Shown here piece by piece: positions 9,401-24,500 of a stretch of 64,000 nt of DNA. Source of the stretch: Xylocopa sonorina (taxonomy: Eukaryota; Arthropoda; Insecta; Hymenoptera; Apidae); assembly GCF_050948175.1 (NCBI RefSeq), contig NC_135201.1, positions 310,001 through 374,000 on the forward strand. The letters are read 5' to 3'. Numbering within the stretch: position 1 is the stretch's first letter; each line of letters begins with the position of its first letter. The translations under genes and the position numbers were made by a program. A model generated the notes under the pieces. That model was not told the origin of the DNA, did not search any database, and was given only the letters and a program-made list of their open reading frames with translations.

Positions 9401-11112
9401 CTACGATACGTAGACATCTGCAAACGCTATTTCCTAGCAAGGAAGTGTCGCATTTACATTAATCTGAAGCGTAGACGAGGAATACATAGTACTTCGCAAT
9501 GAATATTATATCTTATCATGAAACGTAGAAATGAGGTGCGATATCGCGGTTTAAGAAGCTTTAGAACTCTACTGCTTCCATACGTAGACACCTGCAATCG
9601 CTATTTCCTAGCAAGGAAGTGTCGCATTTACATTCATTTGAAGCGTAGACGAGGAATACATAGTACTTCGCAATGAATATTGTGTCCTATCATGAAACAT
9701 AGAAATGAGATGCGATATCGCGGTTTAAGAAGCTTTAGAACTCTACTGCTTCCATACGTAGACACCTGCAATCGCTATTTCCTAGCTAGGAAGTGTCGCA
9801 TTTACATTCATTTGAAGCGTAGACGAGGAACACATAGTACTTCGCAATGAATATTATATCTTATCATAAAACATAGAAATGAGATACGATATCGCGTTTT
9901 AAGAAGCATTACAATTCTATTGCTACGATACGTAGACATCTGCAAACGCTATTTCCTAGCAAGGAAGTGTCGCATTTACATTAATCTGAAGCGTAGACGA
10001 GGAATACATAGTACTTCGCAATGAATATTATATCTTATCATGAAACGTAGAAATGAGATGCGATATCGCGGTTTAAGAAGCTTTAGAACTCTACTGCTTC
10101 CATACGTAGACACCTGCAATCGCTATTTCCTAGCAAGGAAGTGTCGCATTTACATTCATTTGAAGCGTAGACGAGGAATACATAGTACTTCGCAATGAAT
10201 ATTGTGTCCTATCATGAAACATAGAAATGAGATGCGATATCGCGGTTTAAGAAGCTTTAGAACTCTACTGCTTCCATACGTAGACACCTGCAATCGCTAT
10301 TTCCTAGCTAGGAAGTGTCGCATTTACATTCATTTGAAGCGTAGACGAGGAACACATAGTACTTCGCAATGAATATTATATCTTATCATAAAACATAGAA
10401 ATGAGATACGATATCGCGTTTTAAGAAGCATTACAATTCTATTGCTACGATACGTAGAAATCTGCAAACGCTATTTCCTAGCAAGGAAGTGTCGCATCTA
10501 CATTCATTTGATGCGTAGACGAGGAATACGTAGTACTTCGCAATTAATATTATGTCTTATCATGAATCATAGAAATGACATGCGATATCGCGTCTTAAGA
10601 AGCATTTCAACTCTATTGCTACGATACGTAGACATCTGCAAACGCTATTTCCTAGCAAGGAAGTGTCGCATTTACATTCATTTGAAGCGTAGACGAGGAA
10701 CACATAGTACTTCGCAATGAATATTGTGTCCTATCATGAAACATAGGAATGAGATGCGATATCGCGTTTTAAGAAGCATTTCAACTCTATTGCTACGATA
10801 CGTAGACATCTGCAAACGCTATTTCCTAGCAAGGAAGTGTCGCATTTACATTCATCTGAAGCGTAGACGAGGAATACATAGTACTTCGCAATGAATGTTA
10901 TATCTTATCATGAATCACAGAAATGAGATGCGATATCGCGGTTTAAGAAGCTTTAGAACTCTACTGCTTCCATACGTAGACACCTGCAATCGCTATTTCC
11001 TAGCAAGGAAGTGTCGCATTTACATTCATTTGAAGCGTAGACGAGGAATACATAGTACTTCGCAATGAATATTGTGTCCTATCATGAAACATAGAAATGA
11101 GATGCGATATCG
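6415..11112 (+). repeat. Higher-order repeat A, copy 2 (27 monomers, 4698 bp)
   Basis: This is the second adjacent copy of the 27-monomer unit, in register with copy 1. After 11112 the match to the start of the unit lasts about 35 bases and then breaks: CGATACGTAG near 11147 where the unit has CGATACTTAG. No third copy follows and block B begins. Confidence 0.95.
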
Positions 11113-14100
11113 CGTTTTAAGAAGCATTACAACTCTATTGCTACGATACGTAGACATCTGCAAACACTATTTCCTAGCAAGGAAGTGTCGCATTTTCATT
11201 CATCTGAAGCGTAGAAGAGGAATACATAGTACTTCGCAATGAATATTATATCTTATCATGAAACATAGAAATGAGATGCGATATCGCGTTTTAAGTAGCA
11301 TTACAACTTTATTGTTACGATACGTAAACATCTGCAAATGCTATTTCCTGGCAAGGAAGTGTCGCATTTACATTCATTTGAAGCGTAGACGAGGAATACA
11401 TAGTTATTCGCAATGATTATTATATCTTATCATGAAGCATAGAAACGAGATGCGATATCGCGTTTTAAGAAGCTTTAGAACTCTATTGCTACGATACGTA
11501 GACACCTGTAGTCGCTATTTCCTAGCAAGGAAGTGTCGCATTTACATACTTTTGAAGTGAATACGAGGTATACATGAGACTTCGCAATGAATATCATATC
11601 TTATCATGAAACATATAAATGTGATGCGATATCGCTTTTTAAGAAGCATCACAACTCTATTGCTACGATACGTAGACATCTGCAAACGCTATTTCCTAGT
11701 AAGGAAGTGTCGCATTTACATTCATTTGAAGCGTAGATGAGGAATACATAGTACTTTGCAATGAATATTATATCTGATCATGAAACATAGAAATGAGATG
11801 CGATATCGCGATTTAAGAATCACTAGAACTCAATTGCTACGATACGTAGACACCTGCAATCGCTATTTTCTAGCAAGGAAGTGTCGCATTTACATTCATG
11901 TGATGTGAAGACGAGGAATACATAACACTTCGCTATGAATATTATATCTTTTCATTAAACATAGAAATGAGATACGATATCGCGTTTTAAGAAGCATTAG
12001 AACACTATTGCTTCGATACGTAGACATCTGCAAACGCTATTTCCTAGCAAGGAAGTGTCGCATTTACATTCTATTGAAGTGAATACGAGGTATACATGAG
12101 ACTTCGCAATGAATATTATATCCTACTATCATGAAACATAGAAATGAGATGCGATATCGCGTTTTAAGAAGCTTTAGAACACTACTGCTTCCATACGTAG
12201 ACACCTGCAATCGCTATTTCCTAGCAAGGAAGTGTCGCATTTACATTCATTTGAAGCGTAGACGAGGAATACATAGTACTTCGCAATGGATATTATATCT
12301 TATCATGAAACATAGAAATGAGATGCGATATCGCGATTTAAGAAGCACCACAACTCTATTGCTACGATACGTAGAAATCTGCAAACGCTATTTCCTTGAA
12401 TGGAAGTGTCGCATTTACATTCCTTTGAAGTGAATACGAGGTATACATGAGACTTCGCAATGAATATTATATCTTATCATGAAACATAGAAATGAGATGC
12501 GATTTCGCGTTTTAAGAAGCATCACTACTCTATTGCTACGAAACGTAAACATCTGCAAACGCTATTTCCTAGCAAGGAAGTGTCGCATTTACATTCATTT
12601 GAAGCGTAGACGAGGAATACATAGTACTTCGCAGTGAATATTATATCTTATCATGAAACATAGAAATGAGATGCGATATCGCGTTTTAAGAAGCTTTAGA
12701 ACTCTACTGCTTCCATACGTAGATACCTGCAATCGTTATTTCCTAGCAAGGAAGTGTCGCATTTACATTCATTTGAAGCGTAAACGAGGAATACATAGTA
12801 CTTCGCAATGAATATTATATCTTATCATGAAACATAGAAATGAGATGCGATATCGCGGTTTAAGAAGCTTTAGAACTCTACTGCTTCCATACGTAGACAC
12901 CTGCAATCGCTATTTCCTAGCAAGGAAGTGTCGCATTTATATTCAGTTGAAGCGTAGACGAGGAATACATAGTACTTCGCAATGAATATTATATCTTATC
13001 ATGAAACGTAGAAATGAGATGCGATATCGCTTTTTAAGAAGCATCACAACTCTATTGCTACGATACGTAGACATCTGCAAACGCTATTTCCTAGCAAGGA
13101 AGTGTCGCATTTACATTCATTTGAAGCGTAGAAGAGGAATGCATAGTACTTCGCAATGAATATTATATCTTATCATGAAACATAGAAATGAGATGCGATA
13201 TCGCGTTTTAAGAAGCATTACAACTCTATTGCTACGATACGTAGACATCTGCAAACGCTATTTCCTAGCAAGGAAGTGTCGCGTTTACATTCATTTGAAG
13301 CGTAGACGAGGAATACATAGTACTTCGCAATGAATATTATATATTATCATGAAACATAGAAATGAGATGCGGCATCTCGCTTTAAGAAGCATTAGAACTC
13401 TATTGCTTCGTTACGTAGACACCTGCAATCGCTATTTCCTAGCAAGGAAGTGTCGCATTTACAATCATATGAAGAGTAGACGAGAAATACATAGCACTTC
13501 GCAATGAATATTATATCTTATCAGGAAACATAGAAATGAGATGCGATATCGCGTTTTAAGTAGCATTACAACTTTATTGTTACGATACGTAAACATCTGC
13601 AAATGCTATTTCCTGGCAAGGAAGTGTCGCATTTACATTCATTTGAAGCGTAGACGAGGAATACATAGTTATTCGCAATGATTATTATATCTTATCATGA
13701 AGCATAGAAACGAGATGCGATATCGCGTTTTAAGAAGCTTTAGAACTCTATTGCTACGATACGTAGACACCTGTAGTCGCTATTTCCTAGCAAGGAAGTG
13801 TCGCATTTACATACTTTTGAAGTGAATACGAGGTATACATGAGACTTCGCAATGAATATCATATCTTATCATGAAACATATAAATGTGATGCGATATCGC
13901 GTTTTAAGAAGCATTACAAATCTATTGCTACAATACGTAGATATCTGCAAACGCTATTTCCTAGGAAGGAAGTGTCGCATTTACATTCATTTGAGGTGTA
14001 TTCGAGGAATACATAACACTTCGCAATGAATATTATATCTTATCATGAATCATAGAAATGAGATGCGATATCGCGTTTTAAGAAGCATTACATCTCTATT

Positions 14101-17100
14101 GCTACGATACGTAGAAATCTGCAAACGCTTTTTCCTAGCAAGGAAGTGTCGCATTTACATTCCTTTGAAGTGAATACGAGGTATACATGAGACTTCGCAG
14201 TGAATATTATATCTTATCATGAAACATAGAAATGAGATGCGATATCGCGATTTAAGAAGCATTAGAACTCTATTGCTACGATACGTAGACATCTGCAAAA
14301 GCTATTTCCTAGCAAGGAAGTGTCGCATTTACATTCATTTGAAGCGTAGACGAGGAATACATAGTACTTCGCAATGAGTATTATATCTTATCATGAATCA
14401 TAGAAATGAGATGCGATGTCGCGTTTTAAGAAGCAATACCACTCCATTGCTACGATACGTAGAAATCTGCAAACGCTATTTCCTAGCAAGGAAGTGTCGC
14501 ATTTACATTCTTTTGAAGTGAATACGAGGTATACATGAGACTTCGCAATGAATATTATATCTTTTCATTAAACATAGAAATGAGATCCGATATCGCGTTT
14601 TAAGAAGCATTAGAACACTATTGCTTCGATACGTAGACATCTGCAAACGCTATTTCCTAGCAAGGAAGTGTCGCATTTACATTCTATTGAAGTGAATACG
14701 AGGTATACATGAGACTTCGCAATGAATATTACATCCTACTATCATGAAACATAGAAATGAGATGCGATATCGCTTTTTAAGAAGCATCACAACTCTATTG
14801 CTACGATACGTAGACATCTGCAAACGCTATTTCCTAGTAAGGAAGTGTCGCATTTACATTCATTTGAAGCGTAGACGAGGAATACATAGTACTTTGCAAT
14901 GAATATTATATCTGATCATGAAACATAGAAATGAGATGCGATATCGCGATTTAAGAATCACTAGAACTCAATTGCTACGATACGTAGACACCTGCAATTG
15001 CTATTTTCTAGCAAGGAAGTGTCGCATTTACATTCATGTGATGTGAAGACGAGGAATACATAACACTTCGCTATGAATATTATATCTTATCATGAAACAT
15101 AGAAATGAGATACGATATCGCGTTTTAAGAAGCATTACAACTCTATTGCTACGATACTTAGAAATCTGAAAACGCTATTTCCTAGCAAGGAATTGTCGCA
15201 TTTACATTCATTTGAAGCGTAGACGAGGAATACATAGTACTTCGCAATGGATATTATATCTTATCATGAAACATAGAAATGAGATGCGATATCGCGTTTT
15301 AAGAAGCATCACAACTCTATTGCTACGATACGTAGAAATCTGCAAACGCTATTTCCTTGCATGGAAGTGTCGCATTTACATTCCTTTGAAGTGAATACGA
15401 GGTATACATGAGACTTCGCAATGAATATTATATCTTATCATGAAGCATAGAAATGAGATGCGATATCGCTTTTTAAGAAGCATCACAACTCTATTGCTAC
15501 GACACGTAGACATCTGCAAACGCTATTTCCTAGCAAGGAAGTGTCGCATTTACATTCTTTTGAAGTGAATACGAGGTATACATGAGACTTCGCAATGAAT
15601 ATTATATCTTTTCATTAAACATAGAAATGAGATCCGATATCGCTTTTTAAGAAGCATTAGAACACTATTGCTTCGATACGTAGACATCTGCAAACGCTAT
15701 TTCCTAGCAAGGAAGTGTCGCATTTACATTTTATTGAAGTGAATACGAGGTATACATGAGACTTCGCAATGAATATTATATCCTACTATCATGAAACATA
15801 GAAATGAGATGCGATATCGCGTTTTAAGAAGCTTTAGAACACTACTGCTTCCATACGTAGACACCTGCAATCGCTATTTCCTAGCAAGTAAGTGTCGCAT
15901 TTACATTCATTTGAAGCGTAGAAGAGGAATACATAGTACTTCGCAATGGATATTATATCTTATCATGAAACATAGAAATGAGATGCGATATCGCGATTTA
16001 AGAAGCATTACAACTCTATTGCTACGATACGTAGAAATCTGCAAACGCTATTTCCTTGCATGGAAGTGTCGCATTTACATTCCTTTGAAGTGAATACGAG
16101 GTATACATGAGACTTCGCAATGAATATTATATCTTATCATGAAACATAGAAATGAGATGCGATATCGCTTTTTAAGAAGCATCACAACTCTATTGCTACG
16201 ATACGTAGACATCTGCAAACGCTATTTCCTAGCAAGGAAGTGTCGCATTTACATTCATTTGAAGCGTAGACGAGGAATACATAGTACTTCGCAATGAATA
16301 TTATATCTTATCATGAAACATAGAAATGAGATGCGATATCGCGTTTTAAGAAGCTTTAGAACTCTACTGCTTCCATACGTAGATACCTGCAATCGCTATT
16401 TCCTAGCAAGGAAGTGTCGCATTTACATTCATTTGAAGCGTAGACGAGGAATACATAGTACTTCGCAATGAATATTATATCTTACCATGAAACATAGAAA
16501 TGAGATGCGATATCGTGATTTAAGGAGCATTAGATCTCTATTGCTCCGATATGCAGAAATCGGGAAGCGCTATTTCCTAGCAAGGAAGTGTCGCATTTAC
16601 ATTCAATTGAAGCGTAGACGAGGAATACATAATACTTCGCAGTGAATATTATATCTTATCATGAAACATAGAAACGAGATGCGATATCGCGGTTTAAGAA
16701 GCTTTAGAACTCTATTGCTACGATACGTAGACATCTGCAAACGCTATTTCCTAGCAAGGAAGTGGCCCATTTACATTCATCTGAAGCGTAGACGAGGAAT
16801 ACGTAGTACTTCGCAATGAATATTATATCTTATCATGAAACATAGAAATGAGATACGATATCGCGTTTTAAGAAGCATTACAACTCTATTGCTACGATAC
16901 TTAGAAATCTGAAAACGCTATTTCCTAGCAAGGAATTGTCGCATTTACTTTCTTCTGAAGTGAATACGAGGTATACATGAGACTTCGCAATGAATTTTTT
17001 ATATCCTATCATGAAACATAGAAATGAGATGCGATATCGCGTCTTAAGAAGCATTTCAACACTATTGCTACGATACGTAGACATCTGCAAACGCTATTTA

Positions 17101-18547
17101 CTAGCAAGGAAGTGTCGCATTTACATTCATTTGATGCGTAGACGAGGAATACATAGTACTTCGCAATGGATATTATATCTTATCATGAAACATAGAAATG
17201 AGATGCGATATCGCGTTTTAAGAAGCATCACAACTCTATTGCTACGATACGTAGAAATCTGCAAACGCTATTTCCTTGAATGGAAGTGTCGCATTTACAT
17301 TCCTTTGAAGTGAATACGAGGTATACATGAGACTTCGCAATGAATATTATATCTTATCATGAAACATAGAAATGAGATGCGATTTCGCGTTTTAAGAAGC
17401 ATCACAACTCTATTGCTACGAAACGTAGACATCTGCAAACGCTATTTCCTAGCAAGGAAGTGTCGCATTTACATTCATTTGAAGCGTAGACGAGGAATAC
17501 ATAGTACTTCGCAATGAATATTATATCTTATCATGAAGCATAGAAATGAGATGCGATATCGCGTTTTAGGAAGCTTTAGAACTCTACTGCTTCCATACGT
17601 AGATACCTGCAATCGTTATTTCCTAGCAAGGAAGTGTCGCATTTACATTCATTTGAAGCGTAGACGAGGAATACATAGTACTTCGCAATGAATATTATAT
17701 CTTATCATGAAACATAGAAATGAGATGCGATATCGCGGTTTAAGAAGCTTTAGAACTCTACTGCTTCCATACGTAGACACCTGCAATCGCTATTTCCTAG
17801 CAAGGAAGTGTCGCATTTATATTCAGTTGAAGCGTAGACGAGGAATACATAGTACTTCGCAATGAATATTATATCTTATCATGAAACGTAGAAATGAGAT
17901 GCGATATCGCTTTTTAAGAAGCATCACAACTCTATTGCTACGATACGTAGACATCTGCAAACGCTATTTCCTAGCAAGGAAGTGTCGCATTTACATTCAT
18001 TTGAAGCGTAGAAGAGGAATGCATAGTACTTCGCAATGAATATTATATCTTATCATGAAACATAGAAATGAGATGCGATATCGCGTTTTAAGAAGCATTA
18101 CAACTCTATTGCTACGATACGTAGACATCTGCAAACGCTATTTCCTAGCAAGGAAGTGTCGCGTTTACATTCATTTGAAGCGTAGACGAGGAATACATAG
18201 TACTTCGCAATGAATATTATATATTATCATGAAACATAGAAATGAGATGCGGCATCTCGCTTTAAGAAGCATTAGAACTCTATTGCTTCGTTACGTAGAC
18301 ACCTACAATCGCTATTTCCTAGCAAGGAAGTGTCGCATTTACAATCATATGAAGAGTAGACGAGAAATACATAGCACTTCGCAATGAATATTATATCTTA
18401 TCAGCAAACATAGAAATGAGATGCGATATCGCGTTTTAAGTAGCATTACAACTTTATTGTTACGATACGTAAACATCTGCAAATGCTATTTCCTGGCAAG
18501 GAAGTGTCGCATTTACATTCATTTGAAGCGTAGACGAGGAATACATA
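11113..18547 (+). repeat. Block B, left part: mosaic of B-type monomers
   Basis: There is no single clean unit here, but long segments recur within block B. 11270-11634 matches 13535-13899, 2265 bp apart. About 11631-11950 matches about 14774-15090. 12356-13667 matches 17236-18547, 4880 bp apart, at roughly 99%. The departures from multiples of 174 are explained by +3 CTA insertions (12124, 14734, 15784) and a +2 T insertion (16994). The block also holds the monomers with CTTTTGAAGTGAATACGAGG and TATACATGAGAC ends that mark B. Confidence 0.85.
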
Positions 18548-21500
18548 GTACTTCGCAATGAATATTATATCTTATCATGAAACATAGAAATGAGATGCGA
18601 TATCGCGTTTTAAGAAGCTTTAGAACTCTACTGCTTCCATACGTAGATACCTGCAATCGCTATTTCCTAGCAAGGAAGTGTCGCATTTACATTCATTTGA
18701 AGCGTAGTCGAGGAATACATAGTACTTCGCAATGAATATTGTGCCCTATCATGAAACATAGAAACGAGATACGATATCGCGTTTTAAGAAGCATTACAAC
18801 TCTATTGCTACGACACGTAGACATCTGCGAACGCTATTTCCTAGCAAGGAAGTGTCGCGTTCACATTCATTTGAAGCGTAGACGAGGAATACAAAGTACT
18901 TCGCAATGAATATTATATCTTATCATGAATCATAGAAATGAGATGCGATATCGCGATTTAAGGAGCATTAGATCTCTATTGCTCCGATATGCAGAAATCG
19001 GGAAGCGCTATTTCCTAGCAAGGAAGTGTCGCATTTACATTCAATTGAAGCGTAGACGAGGAATACATAATACTTCGCAGTGAATATTATATCTTATCAT
19101 GAAACATAGAAACGAGATGCGATATCGCGGTTTAAGAAGCTTTAGAACTCTATTGCTACGATACGTAGACATCTGCAAACGCTATTTCCTAGCAAGGAAG
19201 TGGCCCATTTACATTCATCTGAAGCGTAGACGAGGAATACGTAGTACTTCGCAATGAATATTATATCTTATCATGAAACAAAGAAATGGGATGCGATATC
19301 GCGATTTATGAAGCTTTAGAACTTTATTGCTACGATACGTAGACATCTGCAAAAGCTATTTCCTAGCAAGGAAGTGTCGCATTTACATTCATTTGAAGCG
19401 TAGACGAGGAATACATAGTACTTCGCAATGAGTATTATATCTTATCATGAATCATAGAAATGAGATGCGATGTCGCGTTTTAAAAAGCAATACCACTCCA
19501 TTGCTACGATACGTAGAAATCTGCAAACGCTATTTCCTAGCAAGGAAGTGTCGCATTTACATTCTTTTGAAGTGAATACGAGGTATACATGAGACTTCGC
19601 AATGAATATTATATTTTTTCATTAAACATAGAAATGAGATCCGATATCGCGTTTTAAGAAGCATTAGAACACTATTGCTTCGATACGTAGACATCTGCAA
19701 ACGCTATTTCCTAGCAAGGAAGTGTCGCATTTACATTCATTTGAAGCGTAGACGAGGAATACATAGTACTTCGCAATGGATATTATATCTTATCATGAAA
19801 CATAGAAATGAGATGCGATATCGCGTTTTAAGAAGCATCACAACTCTATTGCTACGATACGTAGAAATCTGCAAACGCTATTTCCTTGCATGGAAGTGTC
19901 GCATTTACATTCCTTTGAAGTGAATACGAGGTATACATGAGACTTCGCAATGAATATTATATCTTATCATGAAACATAGAAATGAGATGCGATATCGCGT
20001 TTTAAGAAGCTTTAGAACTCTACTGCTTCCATGCGTAGATACCTGCAATCGCTATTTCCTAGCAAGGAAGTGTCGCATTTACATTCATTTGAAGCGTAGT
20101 CGAGGAATACATAGTACTTCGCAATGAATATTGTGCCCCATCATGAAACATAGAAACGAGATGCGATATCGCGTTTTAAGAAGCATTACAACTCTATTGC
20201 TACGACACGTAGACATCTGCAAACGCTATTTCCTAGCAAGGAAGTGTCGCGTTCACATTCATTTGAAGCGTAGACGAGGAATACATAGTACTTCGCAATG
20301 AATATTATATCTTATCATGAATCATAGAAATGAGATGCGATATCGCGTTTTAAGAAGCATTACAACCCTATTGCTACGATACGTAGACATCTGCAAACAC
20401 TATTTCCTAGCAAGGAAGTGTCGCATTTTCATTCATCTGAAGCGTAGAAGAGGAATACATAGTACTTCGCAATGAATATTATATCTTATCATGAATCATA
20501 GAAATGAGATGCGATATCGCGTTTTAAGAAGCATTACAACCCTATTGCTACGATACGTAGACATCTGCAAACACTATTTCCTAGCAAGGAAGTGTCGCAT
20601 TTTCATTCATCTGAAGCGTAGAAGAGGAATACATAGTACTTCGCAATGAATATTATATCTTATCATGAAACATAGAAATGAGATGCGATATCGCGTTTTA
20701 AGAAGCATTACAACTCTATTGCTACGATACGTAGACATCTGCAAACGCTATTTCCTAGCAAGGAAGTGTCGCGTTTACATTCATTTGAAGCGTAGACGAG
20801 GAATACATAGTACTTCGCAATGAATATTATATCTTATCATGAATCATAGAAATGAGATGCGATATCGCGATTTAAGGAGCATTAGATCTCTATTGCTCCG
20901 ATATGTAGAAATCGGGAAGCGCTATTTCCTGAAGTGAGATGCGATATCGCGTTTTACAAAGCATTACAACTCTATTGCTACGATACGTAGACATCTGCAA
21001 ACGCTATTTCCTAGCAAGGAAGTGTCGCATTTACATTCATTTAAAGCGTAGACGAGGAATACATAACACTTTGAAATGAATATTACATCTTATCATGAAA
21101 CATAGAAATGAGATGCGATATCGCGTTTTTAGAAGCTTTAGAACACTACTGCTTCCATACGTAGACACCTGCAATCGCTATTTCCTAGCAAGGAAGTGTC
21201 GCATTTACATTCATTTGAAGCGTAGACGAGGAATACATAGTACTTCGCAATGGATATTATATCTTATCATGAAACATAGAAATGAGATGCGATATCGCGT
21301 TTTAAGAAGCATCACAACTCTATTGCTACGATACGTAGAAATCTGCAAACGCTATTTCCTTGCATGGAAGTGTCGCATTTACATTCCTTTGAAGTGAATA
21401 CGAGGTATACATGAGACTTCGCAATGAATATTATATCTTATCATGAAACATAGAAATGAGATGCGATATCGCTTTTTAAGAAGCATCACAACTCTATTGC

Positions 21501-24500
21501 TACGACACGTAGACATCTGCAAACGCTATTTCCTAGCAAGGAAGTGTCGCATTTACATTCATTTGAAGCGTAGACGAGGAATACATAGTACTTCGCAATA
21601 AATATTATATCTTATCATGAAACATAGAAATGAGATGCGATATCGCGTTTTAAGAAGCTTTAGAACTCTACTGCTTCCATACGTAGATACCTGCAATCGC
21701 TATTTCCTAGCAAGGAAGTGTCGCATTTACATTCATTTGAAGCGTAGTCGAGGAATACATAGTACTTCGCAATGAATATTGTGCCCTATCATGAAACATA
21801 GAAACGAGATACGATATCGCGTTTTAAGAAGCATTACAACTCTATTGCTACGACACGTAGACATCTGCAAACGCTATTTCCTAGCAAGGAAGTGTCGCGT
21901 TCACATTCATTTGAAGCGTAGACGAGGAATACAAAGTACTTCGCAATGAATATTATATCTTATCATGAATCATAGAAATGAGATGCGATATCGCGATTTA
22001 AGGAGCATTAGATCTCTATTGCTCCGATATGCAGAAATCGGGAAGCGCTATTTCCTAGCAAGGAAGTGTCGCATTTACATTCAATTGAAGCGTAGACGAG
22101 GAATACATAATACTTCGCAGTGAATATTATATCTTATCATGAAACATAGAAACGAGATGCGATATCGCGGTTTAAGAAGCTTTAGAACTCTATTGCTACG
22201 ATACGTAGACATCTGCAAACGCTATTTCCTAGCAAGGAAGTGGCCCATTTACATTCATCTGAAGCGTAGACGAGGAATACGTAGTACTTCGCAATGAATA
22301 TTATATCTTATCATGAAACAAAGAAATGGGATGCGATATCGCGATTTATGAAGCTTTAGAACTTTATTGCTACGATACGTAGACATCTGCAAAAGCTATT
22401 TCCTAGCAAGGAAGTGTCGCATTTACATTCATTTGAAGCGTAGACGAGGAATACATAGTACTTCGCAATGAGTATTATATCTTATCATGAATCATAGAAA
22501 TGAGATGCGATGTCGCGTTTTAAGAAGCAATACCACTCCATTGCTACGATACGTAGAAATCTGCAAACGCTATTTCCTAGCAAGGAAGTGTCGCATTTAC
22601 ATTCTTTTGAAGTGAATACGAGGTATACATGAGACTTCGCAATGAATATTATATCTTATCATGAAACATAGAAATGAGATGCGATATCGCTTTTTAGGAA
22701 GCATCACAACTCTATTGCTACGACACGTAGACATCTGCAAACGCTATTTCCTAGCAAGGAAGTGTCGCATTTACATTCATTTGAAGCGTAGACGAGGAAT
22801 ACATAGTACTTCGCAATGAATATTATATCTTATCATGAAACATAGAAATGAGATGCGATATCGCGTTTTAAGAAGCTTTAGAACTCTACTGCTTCCATAC
22901 GTAGATACCTGCAATCGCTATTTCCTAGCAAGGAAGTGTCGCATTTACATTCATTTGAAGCGTAGTCGAGGAATACATAGTACTTCGCAATGAATATTGT
23001 GCCCCATCATGAAACATAGAAACGAGATGCGATATCGCGTTTTAAGAAGCATTACAACTCTATTGCTACGACACGTAGACATCTGCAAACGCTATTTCCT
23101 AGCAAGGAAGTGTCGCGTTCACATTCATTTGAAGCGTAGACGAGGAATACATAGTACTTCGCAATGAATATTATATCTTATCATGAATCATAGAAATGAG
23201 ATGCGATATCGCGTTTTAAGAAGCATTACAACCCTATTGCTACGATACGTAGACATCTGCAAACACTATTTCCTAGCAAGGAAGTGTCGCATTTTCATTC
23301 ATCTGAAGCGTAGAAGAGGAATACATAGTACTTCGCAATGAATATTATATCTTATCATGAAACATAGAAATGAGATGCGATATCGCGTTTTAAGAAGCTT
23401 TAGAACACTACTGCTTCCATACGTAGACACCTGCAATCGCTATTTCCTAGCAAGGAAGTGTCGCATTTACATTCATTTGAAGCGTAGACGAGGAATACAT
23501 AGTACTTCGCAATGGATATTATATCTTATCATGAAACATAGAAATGAGATGCGATATCGCGTTTTAAGAAGCATCACAACTCTATTGCTACGATACGTAG
23601 AAATCTGCAAACGCTATTTCCTTGCATGGAAGTGTCGCATTTACATTCCTTTGAAGTGAATACGAGGTATACATGAGACTTCGCAATGAATATTATATCT
23701 TATCATGAAACATAGAAATGAGATGCGATATCGCTTTTTAAGAAGCATCACAACTCTATTGCTACGACACGTAGACATCTGCAAACGCTATTTCCTAGCA
23801 AGGAAGTGTCGCATTTACATTCATTTGAAGCGTAGACGAGGAATACATAGTACTTCGCAATGAATATTATATCTTATCATGAAACATAGAAATGAGATGC
23901 GATATCGCGTTTTAAGAAGCTTTAGAACTCTACTGCTTCCATACGTAGATACCTGCAATCGCTATTTCCTAGCAAGGAAGTGTCGCATTTACATTCATTT
24001 GAAGCGTAGTCGAGGAATACATAGTACTTCGCAATGAATATTGTGCCCTATCATGAAACATAGAAACGAGATACGATATCGCGTTTTAAGAAGCATTACA
24101 ACTCTATTGCTACGACACGTAGACATCTGCAAACGCTATTTCCTAGCAAAGAAGTGTCGCGTTCACATTCATTTGAAGCGTAGACGAGGAATACAAAGTA
24201 CTTCGCAATGAATATTATATCTTATCATGAATCATAGAAATGAGATGCGATATCGCGATTTAAGGAGCATTAGATCTCTATTGCTCCGATATGCAGAAAT
24301 CGGGAAGCGCTATTTCCTAGCAAGGAAGTGTCGCATTTACATTCAATTGAAGCGTAGACGAGGAATACATAATACTTCGCAGTGAATATTATATCTTATC
24401 ATGAAACATAGAAACGAGATGCGATATCGCGGTTTAAGAAGCTTTAGAACTCTATTGCTACGATACGTAGACATCTGCAAACGCTATTTCCTAGCAAGGA

